DNA of 44,746 nucleotides from Gemmatimonadota bacterium (GTDB taxonomy: Bacteria; Gemmatimonadota; Gemmatimonadetes; Gemmatimonadales; GWC2-71-9). Positions 33,548 to 42,707 of this stretch are shown here, in pieces (positions within the stretch are counted from its first letter, which is position 1; the number at the start of each line of letters is the position of its first letter). The notes below the pieces were generated by a model. That model saw only the letters and a program-made list of their open reading frames with translations, was not told the DNA's origin and made no database searches. The stretch spans positions 3,533,466 through 3,578,211 of the forward strand of contig CP070666.1 in assembly GCA_020351775.1 (NCBI GenBank). The letters run 5' to 3'. The position numbers and the translations under genes were made by a program.

Positions 33548-34917
33548 CAGCGTCCCCCTTGCCGTTGCAGAGCCGTCAGAACGCGAGGTACGATCCCGGT
33601 ATCGTACGTGCCCGAGCGGAATTCCGGTGATTCAAGTAGCGCGATGTGGGCAGGTATCGTGGTGCTGACACCCCTTATGGTGAACCGGCGCAGTGCGCCG
33701 ATCTGCAAATCGATCGCGCGCTGTCGGTCTTCACCCCGGGCAATCAGCTTGCAGATCATCGAATCGTAGAATGGCGGAATCGTGGCACCCTGCCTGACGT
33801 GCGTGTCCACCCGGATCGCGCCGTCGCCGCCTTCCGGCGGTTCGAAGCGTTCAATGCTGCCGGGTGAGCCCGTGAAGTCATTGAATGGGTCCTCGGCGTT
33901 GATGCGACACTCGATTGCGTGCCCCTGGAACCTGATGTCGTCCTGCCGGAGCGCGAGCGGCTGGTTAGCAGCGATGCGGAACTGGTGCTCCATGATATCG
34001 ATCCCAGTGATCATCTCGCTTACCGGGTGTTCCACCTGGAGCCGGGTGTTCATCTCCATGAAATAGAGACTTCCGTCCTCATCCATGAGAAATTCGACGG
34101 TGCCGGCGTTCACGTATCCGGCGGCGGCCGCCGCATTCGCCACGCGCTCTCCCATATCGCGGCGCAGTTCCTCGGACACAGCCGGGGACGGTGCCTCCTC
34201 GATCAACTTCTGATGGTTGCGTTGCACCGAGCACTCGCGTTCTCCCAGGTGCACTGCGTGCCCGAACGCATCGGCCAGTACCTGGAATTCGATGTGGCGG
34301 CCGCGCTCGATGAGTTTCTCCACGTACAGCCCGCGATCACCGAACGCCTTCTCGGCCTCTATTGAGGCCTGCTCATACATTTCGCCCAGGAGCCCGGGAT
34401 CGAGGCAGACTCGCATCCCCTTGCCGCCACCGCCGGACCGGGCCTTGAGCAGAATCGGGAAGCCGACCCGGTCGCCGACTTGTCTCACCTCGTCGAGGCT
34501 GGTGACGACGCCGTCCGAGCCCGGGATCAGAGGCAAGCCGGCGGCCCTCATCGTCTCCTTCGCCCTCGCCTTATCGCCCATGAGCGCGATCACATCCGGC
34601 GGGGGACCAATGAATGTGGTCTTCTGCTGCTCGCACAACCGGGCGAACAACGCGTTCTCGGCCAGGAAGCCCCATCCCGGATGGACAGCCTGGCACTCGT
34701 ACTGCAATGCGGCTTGGAGTAACGCCCGCATGTTCAAGTAGCTGTCGCCGCTCTGAGCCCCACCGATGCAGACGCGCAGGTCGGCGTCCTCGAGGTGCGG
34801 CGAATCCTGGTCGGCGATCGAGTAAACCGCTACCGTCTCCACGCCAAGTTTCTTCGCGGCTCGGATGATACGGGCCGCCACCTCACCGCGATTGGCAATC
34901 AGAACGCGTCGGAACAT
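33547..34917 (-). CDS. accC: Acetyl/acyl-CoA carboxylase, biotin carboxylase subunit
   Basis: 456 residues, normal AccC length. [20 protein letters not shown] opens the pre-ATP-grasp domain. [14 protein letters not shown], the ATP loop [13 protein letters not shown] (about 158-170), the catalytic [14 protein letters not shown] (about 282-295) and the biotin/bicarbonate-side C-terminal domain ([10 protein letters not shown], then [12 protein letters not shown]) are all present. Carboxylates biotin on the carrier protein with ATP and bicarbonate. First gene of the operon accC-carboxyltransferase-carrier, each junction overlapping or nearly so. The ATG at 34917 is chosen over upstream open frame because it gives the family N-terminus and has GGAG in front. 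Confidence 0.95.
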   Translation of the reverse strand: MFRRVLIANRGEVAARIIRAAKKLGVETVAVYSIADQDSPHLEDADLRVCIGGAQSGDSYLNMRALLQAALQYECQAVHPGWGFLAENALFARLCEQQKTTFIGPPPDVIALMGDKARAKETMRAAGLPLIPGSDGVVTSLDEVRQVGDRVGFPILLKARSGGGGKGMRVCLDPGLLGEMYEQASIEAEKAFGDRGLYVEKLIERGRHIEFQVLADAFGHAVHLGERECSVQRNHQKLIEEAPSPAVSEELRRDMGERVANAAAAAGYVNAGTVEFLMDEDGSLYFMEMNTRLQVEHPVSEMITGIDIMEHQFRIAANQPLALRQDDIRFQGHAIECRINAEDPFNDFTGSPGSIERFEPPEGGDGAIRVDTHVRQGATIPPFYDSMICKLIARGEDRQRAIDLQIGALRRFTIRGVSTTIPAHIALLESPEFRSGTYDTGIVPRVLTALQRQGGR

Positions 34918-35223
34918 GGAGTCTCCACCCGACAGGGCCCCTTCACGCTGCACCGTTCTCAAACGGTGCGATAGGAATCTCGACGGACCTACCGCAAGTA
35001 GCAAGCGCGGAGGCAGCCGCCATTCAGTGGTCGGCGGCCGAGTGGACGCGATGACCACACCACGTACCGGCTGGTTGGCACGGAGATCTCACAGACCACA
35101 CGCGGATCGCTGCCGAAAGGAGATAGGAGGATGTAGTGGGCGAGATTCGACGCGCCGTGCGGTGAATGCGGGTCCCCGTTTGAGCCAGCCTCGTGCAACG
35201 CATCGTGTTCGCACGACACTCTG
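34918..35223. other. Gap upstream of the carboxylase operon
   Basis: About 306 bases between the leftward accC start and the end of the leftward GNAT gene. It should carry the operon promoter, but I could not fix a convincing -35/-10 pair; no gene or repeat is seen. Confidence 0.35.
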
Positions 35224-35691
35224 TCAATCGCTATGTAATCGCCTGGTCATGATGGTGTAGGGGGCCGTGCTGAATCCACAGCGGCGATACGCCTCGATTG
35301 CGCGCCGATTCGAGGTATGCGCATACAACCGCAGATCGAGAGCGCCCGCCGCTTGCGCCTCTCGGTGCAACACGTCTAACAGGAGCTCGACGAGCCCACG
35401 TCCGCGATGTCCCGGCACGATGTAGAGGCTCTGGACCCACCAGTAGTACCCAGCGTGCCAGTTGCTCCACTCCCTTACTACCGAGGTGCTCGCGACCACC
35501 TCACCGTCGTTCGACTCTGCAACCCAATACGAGGCGACGGCTGGGTCGTCCAGACCGGCCAAGACTCCCCGCCTGACCACGCCGGCGTCCTTCTCGGCGG
35601 CCTCTGCTTCACGCGCTTCCTGCAACGTGAAGGAGACGATAGTGTGCAAGTCTTTGTGGCTGGCCTTCCTGATGCTGTACTCTTGCGGCAT
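35224..35691 (-). CDS. GNAT family N-acetyltransferase
   Basis: 155 residues. The acetyl-CoA loop is QSLYIVPGHRGRGLVELLLDVLH (about 88-110), matching GNAT motif A (Q/RxxGxG/A as HRGRGL). It is followed by motif B, LDLRLYAHTSNRRAIEAYRRCGF, with the usual N-x-R-A-I-x-x-Y-x-x-x-GF. N-terminal YSIRKASHKDLHTIVSF is the standard first strand and helix. Transfers an acetyl group to an amine; the target is unknown. Transcribed alone. Confidence 0.9.
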   Translation of the reverse strand: MPQEYSIRKASHKDLHTIVSFTLQEAREAEAAEKDAGVVRRGVLAGLDDPAVASYWVAESNDGEVVASTSVVREWSNWHAGYYWWVQSLYIVPGHRGRGLVELLLDVLHREAQAAGALDLRLYAHTSNRRAIEAYRRCGFSTAPYTIMTRRLHSD

Positions 35692-36054
35692 GTCAATCGC
35701 CCCTTCAGGGCCGGCGGGCCCCTGTATCTACCAACGTAGTGACTCTGCCTGGTATGCGGCAGGATTCACTCACCGGTGGCGGTGAAGGGATTGGCCCAAA
35801 CGGCGCGCTGTAGCGAGACAGAGGAGGCGTTGAGGCGAGAATCGTCGATGTCGACCCTAGGCCGGATCCTTCACGACAATCATCTCGGGCGATCTCAGCG
35901 CCAGTCCTAGCAGCTGGGGCCGTGTTTGACCCCCGCTGCGGCACTGGCCCAACCCCGCAGATAGACAGCCGCAATATCTCGCGACATACTTGAAGAGCGG
36001 GGAGTAGATTCCCAGGCCGAGCCTCACGACACCCCTGAATCGGCAGGAACCGCA
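35692..36054. other. Divergent intergenic region
   Basis: 363 bases between the leftward GNAT gene and the rightward SGNH hydrolase. Apart from the ribosome site for the latter (AGGAA before the ATG at 36055) I see nothing identifiable. Confidence 0.35.
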
Positions 36055-37161
36055 ATGAGCAAGACGAAGCAGTACGTCAAGACCCTGAAGCTGTGGCGCA
36101 ACGTCGTTGTCATCTTGTTGATCACCGCGGTGGTGTTCGTCCTGGTGGAAGGTCTGGCCAGTACCGCTATCGCCGCGCTACAGGTAATGCGCTCACCTGC
36201 TGGCGAGGCAAGTCAGTACGACAGGACACTCGGCTGGGTAGGCGTGCCCAACGCAGACGTACCGCACATGTACGGCTGGCAGAAGTACGTGCGCACCAAC
36301 TCGCTGGGGTTTCGTAACGAGGCCGAGACCGACACCTTGGCCCCACCGGGAAAGTTGCGCATCATCTGCGCGGGCGATTCGTTCACCTACGGGCAAGGTG
36401 TGGCCAACGACCAGACCTGGTGTCACCGCCTCACCGAGCTGGATGGGCGATTCGTAACCGTGAACATCGCGCAGCCCGGCTACGGCGTGGATCAGATGTA
36501 CCTGTCGTACCAGCGTGATGGTTTACTGCTGGAACACTCGATCCTCATCTTCGCCTTCGTGCACGGCGATCTGGACCGCATGGCGCGAGAACAGCAGAGT
36601 GGTTACGGCAAGCCGGTGCTCAGGCTCGAGGGCGGTGAGCTGGTGGCCGACAACGTGCCCGTACCAAGGTTCCGCTGGTGGCTCAATCGGAAGGTGCGGC
36701 GTGCTGACCTCCGCACGGTCGACTTCTTGAGCCGCCTGCTACGACGGCTGTCGTCGAGTGACGCAGAGGATACACCTTCCACGATCGAGACTGTGGGCCC
36801 AATCGCGGCCGCGGTGTTCCGCAGCATACAGCGGATGACGGCCGAACAGGACATCGTGCCGGTGATGGTGTATCTGCCAACCCAGCGTGATCTAGAGGCC
36901 GCATCCGAGTGGCGCAGCTGGCTGGCGGCAAACATCGACACCACCCGCACCCCGTTCATCGACGTCACACCTGACATGAGCGCTATTCCCGCTGGCCAGG
37001 TGGGAAGGTTCTTCATAGCTCTGCCGAGTACAACCGTTGGCCACTATTCCGAGGAGGGCAACGCCTGGGTAGCCGAGTTGCTCTATGAGAGGCTCACGCA
37101 TCTCCCGCAGCTATTTCACCTGCTCGGCGACCCCGACTCGCTGGCGGTACCTCTAGACTAG
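36055..37161 (+). CDS. Membrane-anchored SGNH/GDSL hydrolase-like protein
   Basis: 368 residues. One N-terminal transmembrane helix (about 15-40, VVVILLITAVVFVLVEGLAS), then an exterior domain. The helix is followed by DRTLGWVGVPN and NSLGFRNE, which precede the nucleophile block in sugar-O-acetylesterase-like members. Block I is ICAGDSFTYGQGV with Ser109; block II NIAQPGYGVDQ contributes the oxyanion Gly; block V is GHYSEEGNAWVAELL near residues 333-347 with the catalytic His. Such SGNH proteins often sit beside carbamoyltransferase-SxtJ modules, as here 3-6 kb downstream. It may de-acylate or acylate a glycan; the substrate is unknown. Confidence 0.78.
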   Translation: MSKTKQYVKTLKLWRNVVVILLITAVVFVLVEGLASTAIAALQVMRSPAGEASQYDRTLGWVGVPNADVPHMYGWQKYVRTNSLGFRNEAETDTLAPPGKLRIICAGDSFTYGQGVANDQTWCHRLTELDGRFVTVNIAQPGYGVDQMYLSYQRDGLLLEHSILIFAFVHGDLDRMAREQQSGYGKPVLRLEGGELVADNVPVPRFRWWLNRKVRRADLRTVDFLSRLLRRLSSSDAEDTPSTIETVGPIAAAVFRSIQRMTAEQDIVPVMVYLPTQRDLEAASEWRSWLAANIDTTRTPFIDVTPDMSAIPAGQVGRFFIALPSTTVGHYSEEGNAWVAELLYERLTHLPQLFHLLGDPDSLAVPLD

Positions 37162-37219
37162 GTTCAGCGCCCCACCGCCCGGCACCAGCCCAGGACGCCG
37201 CCGCCGGCCGAGCCCCACC

Positions 37220-38890
37220 TCAGGGAGAGCGCTGAAACGGAATGGTATCAGGGACCGGTTCGTCCAACGCCGCCCTGACCCGATTCAATAGCTCCTTGAT
37301 CTCTCTCCCCGGTTGAGACTGGAACTCCTCGGGAGTCAGCAACTGCATTGCCCGCCGCTCGAGGCCATAGAGCCGGTCCATCAATGCCAGTATCCGGTCC
37401 GGTGTCTCGGCACCCCCGCCTTCGATTTCCTCCGCCAACAACGCAAGCTGGCGCCGCACGTTGTCCTCGTCACCCGCCAACAAATCGAAGTGGCCGAGGG
37501 AACTCGTGTAGGGGAAGACGGTGAAGTTCTGCGTCCAGTAGTACTCCCACGGCCCGATCTCGTCGGGGTAGAACTCTATGCCCCAGCGGTTGTCACCCTC
37601 GTACCTGGCCTCGATTTCGACTCGGCGGCCGCTTGGTGCCACGAAAGTCCAGGGAACGATTTGGTCCTCAGGCGAACCCGTTCTGACCCAGGTGTCCTTC
37701 AATCCGGCCTCAAAGGCATCTCCTAGGATCACCGGGTCGTGTGCTGCCACCACCGTCAGTTCAATTCGATCCCAGGGCAGCAACAGTTGATGCGTTGCGG
37801 CCGTCTCGTCCTCCCCCGCACCACGTGTGGCCTGGAGAGTGGGTCGCTCTGCGTCAGAGGCAGCCAACGAACTCACAGCTACGAACCCGGCACCTTCCGC
37901 CTGCAAGGGTTCGAGGGAATATGAGCGGCCGTACTCGAGAGCGATCTCACGTTCCAGTGACCTCATCTCTGTCTGGCTCTCCCATTCAAGCACCAGCCTC
38001 GGCCGCCTCGAGACATTACGGGAGTCCCCATGGTTGCCGGAGTACAACTCGACCACGGAGCCACGCGTGTCCTCCTCGTAGTCGGCGAGTTTCAGCAGAA
38101 ACAGCAGTGGTTCGTGGGCATTTACCCGCCGCGTTACGTATGCCGCCAGTCGCGGGGATGTGAGTCTGACGATCGCGTCATCAGTGTGAGCCACAGCCTC
38201 GGCTAGCGGCATCTCGCCAGTGTCGGCGTTCGGGTGGGTGTCCGAAGCAAAGCCAACCCCAGGCAGGCCCCATGGTTCTTCCCCGAAGCCAATGTCATTC
38301 CACCACACCTCGCCTTGCTTGGGAGGACTCACATTGTCGTTATGGGTGCCGCCACTCCCTGGATTCCAGTCTTTCTTGACCTCGTACAACATCAGTCGGC
38401 GCGGCACCGTAATCTCTGACTCAACCTCGAGGATCAGTGCGGCCGACATCACACGAGCCGTCGGCGGCAACTGAATCCGGTCCCAGCGATGGAGCACGCG
38501 CATGAGCTCATATTCCGCCCAGAACAGACTGCGCCCCCGGCGACCGGTTCTGACGTGAATCTGTCCCGGCTGATTCCAGCCCCACCTGAACGTTCCGTCC
38601 AGGAATCCCCGGATATCGTTGTCCTCCATACCGCTGTAGTGCGGGCCGTTCACGAACACCGAGACGTGACGCTGCGGCGTCAGGGTGCTGGGGCGATTGC
38701 CGAAGAACGAGATCCGCAATGTGGTATTGAAGACCGGGGCATGTGCTACGGGCGGGACGTATTCGTACACGTCATCTGGATTAACAAGAAAGGCGCGCAC
38801 GCGAGGTGCCACAACCAACAGAGCTAGGAAACCCACTACCACCACTGCTGCCAGTAGCATATAGCGAACAGACGTGAATCGTGATCTCAA
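37220..38890 (-). CDS. Exported DNRLRE-type and DUF5060-like protein
   Basis: 556 residues. Signal anchor at about 10-29 (MLLAAVVVVGFLALLVV). Residues about 130-310 look like a DNRLRE carbohydrate-binding-like beta sandwich (SAALILEVESEITVPRRLMLYEV, DWNPGSGGTHNDNV, WWNDIGFG, LLFLLKLADYEEDTRG). Residues about 380-475 resemble DUF5060 (ILGDAFEAGLKDTWV, WTFVAPSGRRVEIEARYEG, FYPDEIGPWEYYW), which usually precedes glycoside hydrolase domains. The C-terminal 90 residues are helical (DRILALMDRLYGLERRAM). No catalytic glycosidase domain is visible. Likely a secreted or anchored glycan-interacting protein. Convergent with the SGNH gene and divergent from the methyltransferase. Confidence 0.62.
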   Translation of the reverse strand: MRSRFTSVRYMLLAAVVVVGFLALLVVAPRVRAFLVNPDDVYEYVPPVAHAPVFNTTLRISFFGNRPSTLTPQRHVSVFVNGPHYSGMEDNDIRGFLDGTFRWGWNQPGQIHVRTGRRGRSLFWAEYELMRVLHRWDRIQLPPTARVMSAALILEVESEITVPRRLMLYEVKKDWNPGSGGTHNDNVSPPKQGEVWWNDIGFGEEPWGLPGVGFASDTHPNADTGEMPLAEAVAHTDDAIVRLTSPRLAAYVTRRVNAHEPLLFLLKLADYEEDTRGSVVELYSGNHGDSRNVSRRPRLVLEWESQTEMRSLEREIALEYGRSYSLEPLQAEGAGFVAVSSLAASDAERPTLQATRGAGEDETAATHQLLLPWDRIELTVVAAHDPVILGDAFEAGLKDTWVRTGSPEDQIVPWTFVAPSGRRVEIEARYEGDNRWGIEFYPDEIGPWEYYWTQNFTVFPYTSSLGHFDLLAGDEDNVRRQLALLAEEIEGGGAETPDRILALMDRLYGLERRAMQLLTPEEFQSQPGREIKELLNRVRAALDEPVPDTIPFQRSP

Positions 38891-39379
38891 ATGGGCCTCC
38901 CGAAGAGTGATAGCTGAGGGCCAGCGATTTGGGGCGTTTCGGCGCCGTTGCTTGGCCTCAGCCTTGAGTCTGGCACGATCGACGCTTCCACTCGCTCACC
39001 GCACTCGCCAAGAGTTGCCGATGCACTCTTGCTGCAGATGATACGAACGCGCAAGACGTGTACCGGCCTGAGCCCTGCCGGCGCGACCCTTGGTGGGCGC
39101 GCTGCAGCGTGCCTCGCGCCGATCTGAGCCCTTGCGGGAACCGCGCCAGCCGGGACGTGCGACGGTGTAGGGTATGCGCAGCACCCGACGCTGAGCGGCG
39201 GGCTCACGGTGATCTGTAACGCAATGAATGCCATCAGGTTAGCCCTGTCAATCGGGTGGCCGCGATTTGGGAATGACGGTTGCCATCTGCCTTGCATGGA
39301 GACCATCAGGGCCGGCCGTCGCGGCTGCGCGCGGCCACTGTGTTCGTCCGTAACTAGGGAGATCAGGGCCACCAGCAAG
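38891..39379. other. Divergent intergenic region
   Basis: 489 bases between the exported DNRLRE-type gene and the methyltransferase start. The methyltransferase frame is open from 39209, but the extension shows no family sequence. No RNA or repeat is seen. Confidence 0.35.
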
Positions 39380-40051
39380 ATGCCGAAGCAACCCACCTCA
39401 GAAACCTTGACACGCTACGACCGCCGACGATGCAGCGAAAACCACCGTTTCGCGCGGTTCACGCGGGCGATGCATCACTTACTGCTCGATCAGATCCCAT
39501 TACGGGCCTGGAGCCGCACCCTGTTCGTGGAATCCGGGATTGGCTGGTCAGCCGAGGAGGCCTGGCGCCGCATGGGACGCGGCTATGTCTGCGGCGTGGA
39601 TGCCTCCCGAAAGATGACCGAGTTAGCGCAGCGACTGCGTGGCGTGGAGGGACGCTTGGAGTTCAAGCACTGGAATGCGATGACGCTCTCCTTCCCCGAC
39701 GGCTCGTTTGACACCGTGATCACGAGCTTTGCCTTCCACCGTTACTTCGACCCCGTGGCTGTCCTACGAGAGATGCACAGAGTGCTGCGACCGGGCGGAC
39801 ATGTCTACATCCTCGAGCCAAACCGAAAGAGCTTCGGTGGTCTGTTCGCACTGTGGGACTACTTCTTCAGACTCACAGACCCAGGCCACGTTCGGTACTA
39901 CGCGCCCGCAGACCTGCTACGAATGCTCGATGCAGCAGGCTTCACGGGAGGACGGCAGCTACACCACTATCAGAAGTTGCTCAGCGGAGGCAAACTACTG
40001 GCATCTGCAGCCTTCCTTCACGCTCGGCGCGATCGCACCAATCAGAGTTGA
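39380..40051 (+). CDS. Class I SAM-dependent methyltransferase
   Basis: 223 residues from the ATG at 39380. Motif I is divergent, LFVESGIGWSAEEAWRRMG (about 48-66), in place of VLDxGCGxG; motif II is VCGVDASRKM. Then FPDGSFDTVITSFAFHRYFDP and LREMHRVLRPGGHVYILEP match motifs IV-VI of Methyltransf_11/UbiE-like enzymes. The C-terminus (PGHVRYYAPADLLRMLDAAGF) is the usual cap. The missing acidic and Gly residues of motif I could weaken SAM binding. Located 138 bases before the carbamoyltransferase gene, it may modify the same product. Confidence 0.8.
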   Translation: MPKQPTSETLTRYDRRRCSENHRFARFTRAMHHLLLDQIPLRAWSRTLFVESGIGWSAEEAWRRMGRGYVCGVDASRKMTELAQRLRGVEGRLEFKHWNAMTLSFPDGSFDTVITSFAFHRYFDPVAVLREMHRVLRPGGHVYILEPNRKSFGGLFALWDYFFRLTDPGHVRYYAPADLLRMLDAAGFTGGRQLHHYQKLLSGGKLLASAAFLHARRDRTNQS

Positions 40052-40189
40052 GCCAAAGGCGACCAGCGCCAGCGGCGTCGACCTGAGAGGGGACGGTTGC
40101 CAACCAGGCGCTCGCACGGTTGATTGCTGCCGTGTCGTAGCGATGGTGCCCGATCCGGGCCCAGGACGATCCACCGGCGGTTGGACCGC

Positions 40190-42004
40190 ATGAACATTCT
40201 GGGCATATCTGCGTTCTACCACGACAGTGCCGCTTGCTTGTTGCGAGATGGTGAGATCCTGGCGGCCGCGCAGGAAGAGCGGTTCACCCGCAAGAAGGGA
40301 GACGCATCCTTTCCGCGCCATGCCATCAGCTATTGCCTCTCGGCCGGCGGTGTAGCAGCCGCGGATCTGGACTATGTCGGATTCTACGATAAACCGCTGC
40401 TGAAGTTCGAGCGGATCCTCGAGACCTATCTAGGCGTCGTCCCCAAGGGCTACCGATCATTCCTCAAGGCAGCACCATTGTGGCTCAAGCAGAAGCTCCA
40501 CATGGAGAAGCAGATCCGTGATGAGCTGGGATACCAGGGAGATCTGCTCTACGCTGAACACCATGAGTCGCACGCCGCGAGCGCCTTCTTCCCGTCGCCA
40601 TTCGACGAGGCTGCGATTCTCACGATGGACGGTGTAGGTGAATGGGCGACCGCCTCACTCGGGGTGGGTCAAGGGAATGATGTGATGATCATGAAGGAGA
40701 TCCACTGGCCTGACTCGCTAGGTCTGCTCTACTCCGCGTTCACATACTACACCGGCTTCAAGGTCAATTCCGGCGAGTACAAGGTGATGGGGCTTGCACC
40801 CTACGGGGACCCGAAGTACGTCGATCTCATATACCGTGAACTCATCGATCTGCAGGAAGACGGATCGTTCACGTTGAACCAGAAGTACTTCAACTACCTG
40901 TCTGGCCTCACGATGACGAGCGAGGCCTTCAATGACCTCTTCGGCGGTCCGCCCCGAGTTCCTGAATCGAGGCTTACGCAACGTGACATGGACTTGGCTC
41001 GATCGATTCAGGAGGTGTGCGAGGAGGTAATGCTGCGAATGGCGCGCAGCGCCCACAAGGCGACTGGATCGAAGAACCTCTGCTTGGCCGGAGGGGTTGC
41101 GCTGAACTGCGTGGGCAACGGGCGCATTCTCAGGGAAGGGCCGTTCGAAAGACTGTGGATCCAGCCTGCAGCCGGCGATGCCGGTGGGGCGCTAGGGGTC
41201 GCCCAGCTCATATGGCATCGAATCTGTGGACATCCAAGGAGAACGCCTGACCCGGACGGAATGCAGGGTGCGTATCTGGGACCAGAATTCTACGCCGATG
41301 ATATCAAACGTTACCTCGACTCCCGGAATGCCGTCTACCGCAAACTCGATCGTAGCGAACTGTTGGAGAAGACTGCCGCTGTGCTGGCCGATGGGAAGAT
41401 CGTTGGTTGGTTCAACGGTCGCATGGAGTTCGGGCCGCGCGCCTTGGGTGCACGTAGTATTCTGGGAGATCCGCAGAACCCCGAGATGCAGGCGCAGATG
41501 AACCTGAAGATCAAATTCCGCGAGGGCTTCCGTCCGTTTGCGCCCAGCGTGCTGCGGGAACGAGTGGGTGACTACTTCGAGCTGGACCGGGAGTCACCCT
41601 ACATGCTCCTAGTAGCTCCGGTGAAGCAGGAACGGCAGATTCCGATGGATCGTGAACAGCGCCGGCTATGGGGCATTGAGAAGCTCAACGTGCCGCGCTC
41701 GGACATTCCTGCCGTCACCCACATCGATTATTCCGCACGCATCCAGAGCGTCGACCGGCGTACAAACCCTGACTACTACGACCTGATCAAGGCATTCGAG
41801 AGGCTGACCGGGTGCGGGGTCGTCGTGAACACGTCGTTCAACGTGCGTGGTGAACCCATAGTCTGTACGCCGGATGATGCATACCGCTGCTTCATGCGGA
41901 CTCACATCGATTACCTCGTTCTCGGTCCTTACATGCTTGACAAGCGGGAGCAGCCTGCTTGGGAGGAGCTTACAGATTGGCGGGAAGAGTTTCAGCTAGA
42001 TTGA
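40190..42004 (+). CDS. Carbamoyltransferase (NodU/CmcH/SxtI family)
   Basis: 604 residues. The N-terminal TsaD-like Kae1 domain has ILGISAFYHDSAACLLRDG (3-21), metal ligands in YAEHHESHAASAFF (H124, H125, H128) and ILTMDGVGEW (D147). LCLAGGVALNCVGN (near 300) forms the adenylate site. The C-terminal YrdC-like domain begins near 380, with GWFNGRMEFGPRALGARSIL and FREGFRPFAPSVL. It ends with GVVVNTSFNVRGEPIVCTPDDAYRCF. The enzyme transfers carbamoyl from carbamoyl phosphate via carbamoyl-AMP to a hydroxyl, for example on sugars or secondary metabolites. The start at 40190 gives the family N-terminus. Directly coupled to the SxtJ-like gene (TTGA overlap). Confidence 0.92.
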   Translation: MNILGISAFYHDSAACLLRDGEILAAAQEERFTRKKGDASFPRHAISYCLSAGGVAAADLDYVGFYDKPLLKFERILETYLGVVPKGYRSFLKAAPLWLKQKLHMEKQIRDELGYQGDLLYAEHHESHAASAFFPSPFDEAAILTMDGVGEWATASLGVGQGNDVMIMKEIHWPDSLGLLYSAFTYYTGFKVNSGEYKVMGLAPYGDPKYVDLIYRELIDLQEDGSFTLNQKYFNYLSGLTMTSEAFNDLFGGPPRVPESRLTQRDMDLARSIQEVCEEVMLRMARSAHKATGSKNLCLAGGVALNCVGNGRILREGPFERLWIQPAAGDAGGALGVAQLIWHRICGHPRRTPDPDGMQGAYLGPEFYADDIKRYLDSRNAVYRKLDRSELLEKTAAVLADGKIVGWFNGRMEFGPRALGARSILGDPQNPEMQAQMNLKIKFREGFRPFAPSVLRERVGDYFELDRESPYMLLVAPVKQERQIPMDREQRRLWGIEKLNVPRSDIPAVTHIDYSARIQSVDRRTNPDYYDLIKAFERLTGCGVVVNTSFNVRGEPIVCTPDDAYRCFMRTHIDYLVLGPYMLDKREQPAWEELTDWREEFQLD

Positions 42005-42378
42005 CCGCTTCTGCCGGCAGGCGCTTTGGGCTCACGCTCGGCTTCGCCTTCATGGCCCTCGGGGCGGTATTGCTATGGCGGGATCACCGAGCGGTCGCTG
42101 CCGTTGCGGGCGCAGTCGGGATCACACTCGTGGTCTCCGGGATCGTCATTCCAACGATGCTGGGGCCGGTGGAACGAGGCTGGATGGCGCTGGCACACGC
42201 CATCTCGCGGGTCACGACGCCAATACTCATGTGGCTGGTGTACTATGTGACCATATTCCCCATCGGCGCGATCATGCGCATGCTTAGACGCAATCCGTTG
42301 GCACGCACCGGGAAGGGAAACAGCTTCTGGTTGGACCGCGAGAGCAGGAACGCGGACCACATGACCCATCAATTCTGA
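42001..42378 (+). CDS. SxtJ-like small membrane protein
   Basis: 125 residues from TTG at 42001, overlapping the carbamoyltransferase stop by 4 bases. Two hydrophobic helices near the N-terminus (FGLTLGFAFMALGAVLLW, VAAVAGAVGITLVVSGIVI) and a third (PILMWLVYYVTIFPIGAIMRM) precede a short tail with RNPLARTGKGNSFWLDRE. This matches the SxtJ-type proteins encoded after carbamoyltransferases in many genomes, including the saxitoxin sxtI-sxtJ-sxtK order. Function is unknown. An upstream TTG at 41977 in the same frame is an alternative. Confidence 0.75.
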   Translation: MTASAGRRFGLTLGFAFMALGAVLLWRDHRAVAAVAGAVGITLVVSGIVIPTMLGPVERGWMALAHAISRVTTPILMWLVYYVTIFPIGAIMRMLRRNPLARTGKGNSFWLDRESRNADHMTHQF

Positions 42379-42415
42379 GCGATTGTGGACAGATTACGCA
42401 GGGAGTCCAACTGCC

Positions 42416-42574
42416 ATGAGACGATTCACTCTGCTACGTGAGCTGTGGGCCTTCATGCGGGTGCGGAAGAAGTGGTGGTTGCTTCCGATCATCTTGGTGA
42501 TGCTCGCCATCGGCTCACTGCTGGTCTTCGCGCAGGGTTCGGTGCTGGCCCCGTTCATCTACACGATCTTCTAG
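42416..42574 (+). CDS. DUF5989/SxtK-like small membrane protein
   Basis: 52 residues: a basic amphipathic N-terminus (MRRFTLLRELWAFMRVRKKWW), one transmembrane helix (LLPIILVMLAIGSLLVFAQG) and an SVLAPFIYTIF end. This is the pattern of the tiny DUF5989-type proteins that follow SxtJ. GGAG lies 12 bases upstream of the ATG. Third gene of the carbamoyltransferase operon, 37 bases after the SxtJ-like gene. Function unknown; its conserved co-occurrence suggests a membrane partner of the carbamoylation step. Confidence 0.75.
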   Translation: MRRFTLLRELWAFMRVRKKWWLLPIILVMLAIGSLLVFAQGSVLAPFIYTIF

Positions 42575-42651
42575 GCAGCGGGCACTCCCGACGAACCTGG
42601 TCGCACTCGGACCCACCACCCTCCATAGCGCGGCCACCCCACCATCATATA

Positions 42652-42679
42652 CGAGAGCCCGGGGATTCCCGGGCTCTCG
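42652..42679. terminator. Strong bidirectional hairpin between convergent genes
   Basis: Perfect 12-bp arms CGAGAGCCCGGG and CCCGGGCTCTCG around a GATT loop, between the end of the carbamoyltransferase operon and the end of the leftward surface protein gene. The position and stability fit a shared terminator, although no T-run follows on either strand. Confidence 0.7.
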
Positions 42680-42707
42680 CTAGCACCAGCGCTCAATCAA
42701 CCTACGA

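Noticed and set aside
37163..37236. Inverted repeat TTCAGCGC ... GCGCTGAA between convergent genes
   Set aside because: The arms are 58 bases apart and one lies inside the coding region, so a terminator role is unlikely.
38887..39396. Leftward 169-codon frame in the 38.9-39.4 kb gap
   Set aside because: It starts with a leader-like stretch but the rest is Ala/Arg/Pro-rich without pattern, and it overlaps the methyltransferase promoter region.
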